Assembly (NCBI GenBank): GCA_963831385.1 | Contig: CAWHPW010000014.1 | Location: 160,169 to 224,168, forward strand | Source: JACVRX01 sp963831385 | GTDB taxonomy: Bacteria; Actinomycetota; Actinomycetes; Jiangellales; Jiangellaceae | DNA: 64,000 nucleotides | Reading direction: 5' to 3' | Part shown: one piece after another, positions 25,293 to 32,057 of the stretch | How positions within the stretch are numbered: the stretch's first letter is position 1 | How the letters are laid out: every line of letters begins with the position of its first letter | Made by a program: the position numbers and the translations under genes | Notes under the pieces: model-generated | What the model saw: only the letters and a program-made list of their open reading frames with translations | Database searches by the model: none | Told to the model about the DNA's origin: nothing

Positions 25293-25311
25293 ATAGGTGA
25301 GGCTTACCTAA
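25293..25311 (-). promoter_or_regulatory. DtxR/IdeR-type iron box upstream of efeO
   Basis: Read on the minus strand the site is TTAGGTAAGCCTCACCTAT, close to the known 19-bp palindromic iron box TTAGGTTAGGCTAACCTAA. It ends 16 bp before the efeO start, where a bound regulator would block transcription, so efeOB should be repressed when iron is plentiful. Confidence 0.85.
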
Positions 25312-25384
25312 CTTGCAGAGATGAAACCCTGTGGCGGGCAGATCGTCAAGGCAGCGTTCGAGAGCCGAGTGACTTCGCGCGACT

Positions 25385-25413
25385 TTGTTCCCGCGTTCAC
25401 AAGGATCTAGGCT
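25385..25413 (+). promoter_or_regulatory. Rex operator overlapping the rex-hem promoter
   Basis: TTGTTCCCGCGTTCACAA (25385-25402) matches the Rex operator pattern TTGTGAA-CGC-TTCACAA in its right half and outer left bases. A -35 TTGTTC (25385-25390) and -10 TAGGCT (25408-25413) with a 17-bp spacer overlap it, so bound Rex would exclude RNA polymerase. The leader to GTG 25481 is about 60 nt. Confidence 0.65.
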
Positions 25414-25480
25414 TGCTCCGACGCACTGCACCGACCGGTCGAGATCTGCACTCGCCCTGGTCGGCCTACCCGGGAGCACA

Positions 25481-26224
25481 GTGACCCGCCGCACCCGCCT
25501 GCCGCAGGCAGAGCACACCGAGCACGCCCATGGCGCCGCCGAGCGCGGCGTGCCGGAGGCGACGGTGGCGCGGCTTCCGTTGTACCTGCGGGCTCTCGCC
25601 GCACTGGCCGATCACGGAGTTGTCACTGTCTCATCCGACGAGCTGGCCGAGACCGCGGGGGTCAACTCGGCCAAGCTGCGAAAGGACCTGTCCCACCTCG
25701 GCTCGTACGGCACCCGCGGTGTCGGCTACGAAGTCGACTACCTGCGCCATCAGATCTCCAGGGAGATCGGGCTCACCCAGGACTGGCCAGTAGTGATCGT
25801 CGGCATCGGCAATCTCGGTCATGCCCTCGCGAACTACGCCGGCTTTGCCTCCCGAGGTTTCCGCGTGGCCGCTCTCGTCGACGCAGATCCCGCCCGAGCG
25901 GGGACGGAGGTCGCTGGTCTCACCGTGCGCCACGTCGACGAGCTCGAGCGGCAGATTGCCGACCGGGGCATCGCGATCGGAGTCATCGCCACTCCCGCCA
26001 CGGCCGCTCAGCAGGTCTGCGACCGGCTGGTGGCGGCCGGCGTGACGAGCATTCTCAACTTCGCTCCGGCGCTTCTTCAGGTTCCCGACGGTGTGGATCT
26101 ACGCAAAGTCGACCTGTCGATCGAGCTGCAAATACTTGCCTTTCACGAGCAGCGCAAGAACGGTGCCGCGTTGGCGCTGACCGCAGAACAGGCAGCGGAG
26201 CTGGCCGAGGCGGTGCGCCAATGA
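25481..26224 (+). CDS. rex: Redox-sensing transcriptional repressor Rex
   Basis: 247 aa. The winged-helix domain (about 25-85) contains ATVARLPLYLRALAALADHG and VNSAKLRKDLSHLGSYGTRGVGY, the Rex DNA-recognition helix. The Rossmann domain has VVIVGIGNLGHALANY and VAALVDADPARAG, then ATPATAAQQVCDRLV and the domain-swap C-terminus FHEQRK. Rex leaves DNA when NADH is high relative to NAD+. GTG 25481 follows CGGGAGCACA; the longer in-frame start lies inside the promoter. The stop overlaps the hemA start (ATGA), tying heme synthesis to the redox state. A candidate Rex operator is in its own promoter. Confidence 0.95.
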   Translation: MTRRTRLPQAEHTEHAHGAAERGVPEATVARLPLYLRALAALADHGVVTVSSDELAETAGVNSAKLRKDLSHLGSYGTRGVGYEVDYLRHQISREIGLTQDWPVVIVGIGNLGHALANYAGFASRGFRVAALVDADPARAGTEVAGLTVRHVDELERQIADRGIAIGVIATPATAAQQVCDRLVAAGVTSILNFAPALLQVPDGVDLRKVDLSIELQILAFHEQRKNGAALALTAEQAAELAEAVRQ

Positions 26225-27531
26225 GCGTGCTGGTCGTGGGCCTGTCCCACCACAGTGCTCCGGTCGCGGTGCTCGAGCGCGCCGCACTGAGTGTGGATGC
26301 GGTGGAGAAGCTGTTGTCCGACGTGCACTCGGCCGAGCACATCTGCGAGGCCGTCGCGGTCATCACCTGCAACCGGGTCGAGCTCTACGCCGACGTCGCG
26401 ACGTTCCATGGCGGTGTCGAGGAGATCAGTTCTCTGCTCGCGCGCTATGTCCAGGCAGATCTCGCCGAGCTCACGTCACATCTCTATGTCCACTACGAGG
26501 ACGCCGCCGTCTCCCATCTGTTCCATGTGGCGAGCGGCCTCGACTCGATGGTTGTCGGCGAAAGCCAGATCCTCGGTCAAGTTCGCGAGGCCTACCGACG
26601 TGCTCAGGCCGCGGAGACCGTGGGCAGGGTTCTCCAAGCGCTTTTCCCGGCCGCGTTGCGCGTCGGCAAACGCTGCCACGCGGAGACCGGCATCGACTCA
26701 GCGGGCCGCTCGGTCGTGACGGTCGGTCTCGCGGCTGTGGCCCCGGACGGCGTTGCGGGATCGCCGGCCCTGGTCGTCGGAGCGGGTTCCATGGCGGCGC
26801 TGGCCGCTTCGACGTTGGCGCGCGAGGGCGCGGACGTCGTGGTCGCCAGCCGTTCGGCGGACCGCGCGGAGCGCCTCGCCGCCACCGTAGGCGGACGGGC
26901 GATCGAGTTGAGCCGGCTCAGCCGGGCACTCGTCGATGTCGACGTGGTGGTGTCGTGCACGGGCGCCGCGGAGGTGGTGCTGACGGCCGAGCTGGTGAGG
27001 TCGGCGCTGCGCGAGCGGGCCGGCCGGCCGCTGCGCGTGCTCGATGTCGCGTTGCCCCGCGACGTCGATCTGGCCGTCCACAGCCTGCCCGGTGTCGTGG
27101 CCGCCGACCTCGCCACTCTCGCCGACCGGCACGACCTCGCTGCCGCGGCTGCCGAAGACGTCGCAGCCGTCCGCATGATCGTCGCCGACGAGCTTGCCGC
27201 ATTCGCCGGTGCGCGCCGGCAGGCACAGGTGGCACCGACGGTGGTCGCGCTGCGCGCGATGGCCGACGACGTCGTCGCGAGCGAGCTCGCGCGGATGGGC
27301 GGCCGGCTGCCCGATCTCGATGCTCGAACGCTCGAGGAGATCACCAGGACCGTGCGCCGGGTCGTCGACAAGCTGCTGCACGCACCCACGGTGCGGATCA
27401 AAGAACTTGCCGCGGAACCGGGCGGCGGTTCCTACGAGTCTGCGTTGCGTGAGCTGTTCGCGCTCGACCCCCGCACCGTGGAAGCCGTTGTTCGACCCAC
27501 GCTCGACCCGGACGGCGGTGAGCAGCGGTGA
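26221..27531 (+). CDS. hemA: Glutamyl-tRNA reductase
   Basis: 436 aa. It reduces glutamyl-tRNA to glutamate-1-semialdehyde, the first step of the C5 heme pathway. The catalytic Cys lies in VITCNRVELYA (about residue 50); VVGESQILGQVREAYRRA is the conserved helix; the NADPH Rossmann segment is ALVVGAGSMAALAASTL; RVLDVALPRDVD and the C-terminal spinal and dimerisation helices (RTVRRVVDKLLHAPTVRIKELA) follow. ATG 26221 overlaps the rex stop and its stop overlaps hemC (GTGA). The partner aminotransferase hemL lies about 12 kb away at 39956. Confidence 0.97.
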   Translation: MSVLVVGLSHHSAPVAVLERAALSVDAVEKLLSDVHSAEHICEAVAVITCNRVELYADVATFHGGVEEISSLLARYVQADLAELTSHLYVHYEDAAVSHLFHVASGLDSMVVGESQILGQVREAYRRAQAAETVGRVLQALFPAALRVGKRCHAETGIDSAGRSVVTVGLAAVAPDGVAGSPALVVGAGSMAALAASTLAREGADVVVASRSADRAERLAATVGGRAIELSRLSRALVDVDVVVSCTGAAEVVLTAELVRSALRERAGRPLRVLDVALPRDVDLAVHSLPGVVAADLATLADRHDLAAAAAEDVAAVRMIVADELAAFAGARRQAQVAPTVVALRAMADDVVASELARMGGRLPDLDARTLEEITRTVRRVVDKLLHAPTVRIKELAAEPGGGSYESALRELFALDPRTVEAVVRPTLDPDGGEQR

Positions 27532-28481
27532 GCCCGACTCCGGTACGCCTGGGCACGCGCCGTAGCGCACTCGCCCTGGCCCAAGCGCGATCGGTCGCCA
27601 CTGCGCTGACGGCAGCAACCGGCGTCGAGGTGACCCTCGTCGAGATCACCACGCACGGCGACGTTTCCAGCGCTCCACTGGCCCAGATCGGCGGTACGGG
27701 AGTCTTCGTCAACGCCCTGCGCGATGCGCTGCATGCCGGCCGGATCGATTTCGCCGTCCACTCTCTGAAGGACTTGCCGACGGCTGCGACACCCGGGCTC
27801 ACCATCGCCGCCATGCCCCCACGCGAGGACCCGCGAGACGTGCTGTGCGCCCGAGACGGACTGACCTTGGGAGAGCTCCCGGTCGGGGCCCGGATCGGCA
27901 CCGGAGCCCCGCGGCGGGTCGCCCAACTGCTCGCGTTGGGTCTCGGGCTGGACATGGTTCCGATTCGCGGCAACGTCGACACCAGGCTGGCTCGGGTCGC
28001 GGATGGCTCGCTCGACGGCGTCGTGCTTGCCCGCGCTGGACTCGCCCGCCTCGGCCGCCTTGACGAGGCCACCGAGGTGCTCGACCCCTTGCAAATGCTT
28101 CCTGCGCCCGGTCAGGGCGCACTGGCCGTCGAATGTCGGGTCAGCGGCGATGTCGCCGATCTCCTGACGGTTCTCGACGACTCCATGACCCGTTCCGCGG
28201 TGACCGCAGAACGTACCCTCCTTGCCGCGCTCGAGGCCGGCTGTACCGCCCCCGTGGGTGCGTACGCCGAGGCAGCGGAGGGTGACGATGGCCTCGAGCT
28301 TTACCTGCGTGCCGTCGCGGTGTCACCCGATGGCGCCGTGAGTATCCGCAAGTCCGCCACCGGCCCGTTGACGTCGGCGGAGCAGCTGGGTCGCGACCTC
28401 GCGGCCGAGCTGCTCGACGACGGGGCCGGCAGGCTCGTCGGCGTCCAGGCCAGGGCGCTGGAAGAGGAGACCGTTCCGTGA
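27528..28481 (+). CDS. hemC: Hydroxymethylbilane synthase (porphobilinogen deaminase)
   Basis: 317 aa. It polymerises four porphobilinogens. VRLGTRRSALALAQARSVA opens the protein; HSLKDLPT holds the conserved Lys/Asp, IGTGAPRRVAQLL and IRGNVDTRL carry substrate-binding Arg, PAPGQGALAVECR is the domain 2 motif, and LEAGCTAPVGAYA contains the Cys that anchors the dipyrromethane cofactor. GTG 27528 overlaps the hemA stop; the stop overlaps the hemD start. Confidence 0.97.
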   Translation: MSPTPVRLGTRRSALALAQARSVATALTAATGVEVTLVEITTHGDVSSAPLAQIGGTGVFVNALRDALHAGRIDFAVHSLKDLPTAATPGLTIAAMPPREDPRDVLCARDGLTLGELPVGARIGTGAPRRVAQLLALGLGLDMVPIRGNVDTRLARVADGSLDGVVLARAGLARLGRLDEATEVLDPLQMLPAPGQGALAVECRVSGDVADLLTVLDDSMTRSAVTAERTLLAALEAGCTAPVGAYAEAAEGDDGLELYLRAVAVSPDGAVSIRKSATGPLTSAEQLGRDLAAELLDDGAGRLVGVQARALEEETVP

Positions 28482-30070
28482 CCACCAAGCGCCATGTTGT
28501 CGGCAGCGTCGCCTTCGTCGGTGCTGGCCCGGGGGACCCCGGGCTGCTGACCTTGAGGGCCGCCGAAGTGCTCTCTATTGCCCAGACTGTTGTCATCGAG
28601 GACTCACGGCACCGTGAGTTGCTCGCGCACGCTCCCGACGAGGCCGAGGTCCTCGACTGCGGCAGCGACGACGACGGGGTCCCGCTCACGGCCGGCCTGC
28701 GGAGCCGGCTCACGCTGACCGCAGCCAAGAGCGGTCGCCGAGTCGTGCGTCTGCTGGAGGGCGACCCGTTCGTCCACCCGACCGGTGCGGACGAGGCGCT
28801 GGCCTGCGCCAAAGCCGGTGTGCCGTTCGAGATCGTCCCGGGCGTCTGCGGTGCGACGGCTATTCCGGCACACGCCGGGGTTCCCCTCACCGCGGGAAGA
28901 CGGCGCAGCGTGCAGGTCATCGACGTCTCCGGCAAGGTGGATTGGCGTTCCGGCACGGCCGACACCTTGGTGCTCACCAGGGTCGACGGCCAACTGGAGC
29001 ACGTGGCCACCGCACTGGTCGACGCGGGCATGGCACCGACCACCGCGGTGGCCGTCATCGCCGCGGGTGGCACGGTCGCCCAGCAGACCGTGGTCTCCAC
29101 TCTCCAGCAGGTTGCGGCGGATGTCCGGGCGGCCAAACTGGCACCGCCGCTGCTGGCCGTCGTCGGCGACGTCGTCGACCATCGTGACGCGCTGTCCTGG
29201 TTCGAGACCAAACCGTTGTTCGGCTGGCGGGTCCTCGTCCCGCGCACGCGTCAACAGGCCGGCTCTCTGTCGGCGGCGCTGCGGTTGTCCGGTGCGATCC
29301 CGGAGGAGGTGCCGACCATCTCGGTCGAGCCTCCTCGAAACCCACAGCAGATCGACAAGGCTGTGCGGGGCATGGTCGAAGGTCGCTATGAATGGATCGC
29401 CTTCACCTCGGTCAACGCATTGCGCGCGGTCAAGGAGAAGCTGGTCCAGTACGGCTTGGACGCACGCGCGTTGTCCGGCCTCAAGGTGGCTGCGGTCGGC
29501 GAGAAAACGGCCGAAGCGCTTCGCTCCTGGGGCATCGAGCCTGACCTGGTGCCCTCCAGCGACCAATCCGCGCACGGGTTGCTGCTCGACTGGCCGCCAT
29601 ACGACGAGGTGCTCGACCCGATCAACCGGGTCTTCCTCCCCAGGGCCGACATCGCCACCGAGACCCTGGCAGCCGGCCTGGTCGAGCTGGGCTGGGAGGT
29701 GGACGACGTCACTGCCTACCGGACGGTGCGTGCCGCCCCACCAGCAGTGGAGACCCGAGACGCGATCAAGAGCGGCAAGTTCGACGCGGTTGTCTTCACA
29801 TCATCGTCGACCGTGCGCAACCTGGTCGGGATTGCCGGCAAGCCGCACACTTCGACGGTGGTGGCTTGCATCGGCCCGGCCACTGCGAAGACGGCCGAGG
29901 AACACGGCCTTCGGGTGGACGTTCTCGCTCCGGAGCCGTCGGTCGACGTGCTGGCCAGCGCGTTGGCGGAGTTCGGCGCCAGCCGGCGGCTCACCATGGT
30001 TGCGGCCGGAGAGGCCGTGACCAAACCGTCCCAACGGCGTCGCACCTCCGCACGGCGTAAGGCAACATGA
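28478..30070 (+). CDS. hemD: Fused uroporphyrinogen-III C-methyltransferase / uroporphyrinogen-III synthase
   Basis: 530 aa in two domains. Residues about 8-245 form an SAM-dependent tetrapyrrole methylase (VAFVGAGPGDPGLLTLRAAEVL, LLEGDPFVHPTGADEALA, EIVPGVCGATAIPAHAGVPLT). Residues about 250-500 form a HemD-type synthase (GWRVLVPRTRQQAGSLSAAL, WIAFTSVNALRAV, VAAVGEKTAEAL, VVFTSSSTVRNL, IGPATAKTAEEHGLRVD). The fusion closes the ring to uroporphyrinogen III and may methylate it toward siroheme or cobalamin. Some methylase residues differ from CobA (AGRRRSVQVI), so methyltransferase activity is not assured. The last 20 residues are a basic tail. GTG 28478 overlaps the hemC stop. Confidence 0.92.
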   Translation: MTTKRHVVGSVAFVGAGPGDPGLLTLRAAEVLSIAQTVVIEDSRHRELLAHAPDEAEVLDCGSDDDGVPLTAGLRSRLTLTAAKSGRRVVRLLEGDPFVHPTGADEALACAKAGVPFEIVPGVCGATAIPAHAGVPLTAGRRRSVQVIDVSGKVDWRSGTADTLVLTRVDGQLEHVATALVDAGMAPTTAVAVIAAGGTVAQQTVVSTLQQVAADVRAAKLAPPLLAVVGDVVDHRDALSWFETKPLFGWRVLVPRTRQQAGSLSAALRLSGAIPEEVPTISVEPPRNPQQIDKAVRGMVEGRYEWIAFTSVNALRAVKEKLVQYGLDARALSGLKVAAVGEKTAEALRSWGIEPDLVPSSDQSAHGLLLDWPPYDEVLDPINRVFLPRADIATETLAAGLVELGWEVDDVTAYRTVRAAPPAVETRDAIKSGKFDAVVFTSSSTVRNLVGIAGKPHTSTVVACIGPATAKTAEEHGLRVDVLAPEPSVDVLASALAEFGASRRLTMVAAGEAVTKPSQRRRTSARRKAT

Positions 30071-30076
30071 GCCGAC

Positions 30077-31051
30077 GTGGCTTTCCCTGCTGAGCGGCCT
30101 CGCCGCCTCCGCCGTACCCCGCCGCTGCGACGGCTGGTCGCCGAGACTTCCGTGCAACCCGCGCACCTGGTGCTGCCGTTGTTCGTGCGGGAGGGCGCAG
30201 ACGACGCGCGAGTGATCGCGTCGATGCCCGGTGTCGTCCAGCACAACCGCGACACGCTGCGCAAGGCGGCGCTGGAGGCTGTCGAGGCCGGCGTCGGCGG
30301 CCTGATGCTGTTCGGTGTGCCTGCGTCGCGAGATGCTGTGGGTTCCGGTGCCAGTGATCCCGACGGAGTGCTCAACACGGCCATTCGCGACGTCGTCGCA
30401 GAGGTCGGCGATGCGGCCGTCGTCATGGCGGACCTCTGTCTGGACGAGTTCACCGACCACGGGCACTGCGGTGTGCTCACCGTCGACGGCTCCGTCGACA
30501 ACGACGCGACGCTGGCGGCGTACCAGCGGATGGCTCTGGCCCAGGCCGCTGCCGGTGTGCACGTCGTCGGGCCGAGCGGGATGATGGACGGTCAGGTCGG
30601 CGCAATCCGGTCAGCCCTCGACGGCGGCGGGTTCACCGACGTGGCCATCTTGGCCTATGCGGCGAAGTACGCCTCGGCGTTCTACGGACCTTTCCGCGAC
30701 GCTGTCGAGTCGACGCTGACCGGCGATCGGCGCACGTACCAGCAGGACCCGGCAAACGGTAGGGAGGCGCTGCGGGAGGTCCGCCTGGACGTAGCCGAGG
30801 GTGCCGACATCGTCATGGTCAAGCCGGCCATGTCCTATCTCGACGTCGTCGCTCACGTACGGGCTGCCGTCGACATTCCCGTCGCCGCCTATCAGGTGTC
30901 AGGTGAGTACGCGATGGTTGAGGCGGCGGCGGCGCAGGGCTGGATCGACCGCGAGCGGGTGATCGCCGAGACGCTCACGTCCATCCGCCGGGCGGGCGCC
31001 GACATCGTGCTGACCTACTGGGCTGCCGAGGTTGCCCAAGCCCCGCGCTGA
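30077..31051 (+). CDS. hemB: Porphobilinogen synthase (delta-aminolevulinate dehydratase)
   Basis: 324 aa. It condenses two ALA molecules. Schiff-base lysines lie in YAAKYASAFYGPF and VKPAMSYLDV. The metal loop reads DLCLDEFTDHGHCGVL, the Asp-rich version typical of magnesium-dependent rather than three-Cys zinc enzymes. VGPSGMMDGQVGAIR and YQVSGEYAMV are further family blocks. GTG 30077 lies 6 nt after the hemD stop and has only a weak ribosome site, so coupling is likely. The last gene of rex-hemACDB; repeat copy 3 begins 30 bp after its stop. Confidence 0.97.
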   Translation: MAFPAERPRRLRRTPPLRRLVAETSVQPAHLVLPLFVREGADDARVIASMPGVVQHNRDTLRKAALEAVEAGVGGLMLFGVPASRDAVGSGASDPDGVLNTAIRDVVAEVGDAAVVMADLCLDEFTDHGHCGVLTVDGSVDNDATLAAYQRMALAQAAAGVHVVGPSGMMDGQVGAIRSALDGGGFTDVAILAYAAKYASAFYGPFRDAVESTLTGDRRTYQQDPANGREALREVRLDVAEGADIVMVKPAMSYLDVVAHVRAAVDIPVAAYQVSGEYAMVEAAAAQGWIDRERVIAETLTSIRRAGADIVLTYWAAEVAQAPR

Positions 31052-31081
31052 AGCTCGACCTGAGATCGGTGCCGGCCGTCC

Positions 31082-31171
31082 GGAATGACCACGTTCACCA
31101 CCTCTTTGGGTACATCACTAGGCCTGTAGGCCTGGTGATGTACGGGTAAGCCTGGTGAACGTGGTCATTCC
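31082..31171. repeat. 90-bp palindromic element, copy 3
   Basis: Outer arms GGAATGACCACGTTCACCA (31082-31100) and TGGTGAACGTGGTCATTCC (31153-31171) are identical to copy 2. Inner arms TACATCACTA (31111-31120) and TGGTGATGTA (31133-31142) have one mismatch that is still a U-G pair in RNA of the plus strand. The apex GGCC-TGTA-GGCC extends the stem by 4 bp with a tetraloop. It sits between the convergent hemB and cupin genes and supplies the cupin TGA stop, so it may act as a bidirectional terminator there. Confidence 0.95.
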
Positions 31172-31566
31172 TGGTCGGTGGGCGTGGGTGGCGGCGGGAT
31201 GTCGGCCTCGTCGTGTTCGGCGGCCGCCTTGGTCTGGTGAACGGTGTCCGGTGCATGGTCGGGCGGAGCGTAGAGCGTGTAGAGCCGAGCCGGCTCGGCG
31301 CCGACGTTGGTGAAGTTGTGCTCGGTGCCCGCCGGAACCACGACCACGTCGCCCGGACCGACCTGGCTCGACTCGCCTGCCACCTCTGCCAGCACCGTGC
31401 CGTCGACGAAGGAGAGCACCTGGTCGTTGTGCTCATGGACTTCGGCCCCGATTTCTTCACCCGGCTGGAGTGTCATGACGACGAGCTGCACATGGCCGGT
31501 GGTGTGCACGACGCGGCGAAATGCATCGTTCGCTCGCGCCGTTGCGGCGATGTCGACTTGATACAT
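31165..31566 (-). CDS. Cupin-domain protein
   Basis: 133 aa. Cupin motif 1 is GEEIGAEVHEHNDQVLSFVDG (metal-binding His, His and Gln/Glu positions in HEHNDQ) split by a beta turn, and motif 2 is PGDVVVVPAGTEHNFTN, giving the last His. Single-domain cupins of this type include sugar isomerases, dioxygenases and storage-like proteins; no substrate is evident. The C-terminal Pro-rich tail (PPPPTPTDQE) ends with a stop provided by the palindromic repeat. Confidence 0.85.
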   Translation of the reverse strand: MYQVDIAATARANDAFRRVVHTTGHVQLVVMTLQPGEEIGAEVHEHNDQVLSFVDGTVLAEVAGESSQVGPGDVVVVPAGTEHNFTNVGAEPARLYTLYAPPDHAPDTVHQTKAAAEHDEADIPPPPTPTDQE

Positions 31567-31608
31567 GAGGTTGGTCCTTCCAGATCCTGGGGTGGAGAAC
31601 GGATGTGG

Positions 31609-31971
31609 CTACGGCAAGGGACGACGACCGGCGAAACCAAGGTCGACTCGGTGATACCAGGCCAGCTCAGGATCGCCTTCCAGCCAGCACAGCAGCACCG
31701 GTACACCGTCGATCTCGGCGGGAAAATCCAGCAGCAACGGCGCAATACCCTTCAGTTCCGCGCCGGATTGCTGGATCCGGGTCATCAGCTCATCGAGCCG
31801 CGCCTGCGCCGCCTTGAGCTCGGGCAGCGCGCCGAGCAGAGTCGGCATCCCACCGGGCTCGAGTGACGCCGCCAGCTCCGCCGCTTCGGCCCGCGTGACG
31901 ACGAACTCGTCGAGAACGGGTGCGAGCCGGGCCAGCTCGGCGCGCGCGTCGAGCACGTCGAAAATCGCCAC
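31609..31971 (-). CDS. DUF2203-family protein
   Basis: 120 aa. N-terminal heptad-rich helices (FDVLDARAELARLAPVLDEFVVTRAEAAELAASL, LKAAQARLDELMTRIQQSGAELKG) are followed by the family hallmark LLLDFPAEIDGVPVLLCWLEGDPELAWYHRVD-LGFAGRRPL, of which LDFPA, LCW and GFAGRRPL are diagnostic. Function is unknown in all members. GTG 31971 has GGGAG 13 nt upstream. It lies between the cupin and the membrane spermidine-synthase-like gene, all on the minus strand. Confidence 0.85.
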   Translation of the reverse strand: MAIFDVLDARAELARLAPVLDEFVVTRAEAAELAASLEPGGMPTLLGALPELKAAQARLDELMTRIQQSGAELKGIAPLLLDFPAEIDGVPVLLCWLEGDPELAWYHRVDLGFAGRRPLP

Positions 31972-31988
31972 AGCCGCAAGTCTCCCAG

Positions 31989-32040
31989 GTGATCATGGTC
32001 AGTTTGCAGCCGTCGACGGCCGCACCCTGAACATGATCAC
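31989..32040. repeat. Long hairpin between DUF2203 and synthase-like genes
   Basis: GTGATCATG (31989-31997) pairs perfectly with CATGATCAC (32032-32040), and TCAG/CTGA adds inner pairs. The minus-strand transcript of the synthase-like gene would fold it 17 bp past its stop; there is no T-run. Confidence 0.5.
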
Positions 32041-32057
32041 GGGTAAGGCGGGGACTG

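Noticed and set aside
4078..31171. Interpretation of the palindromic repeats as a CRISPR array
   Set aside because: The copies are kilobases apart with genes between them, there are no regular spacers, and no cas genes are present.
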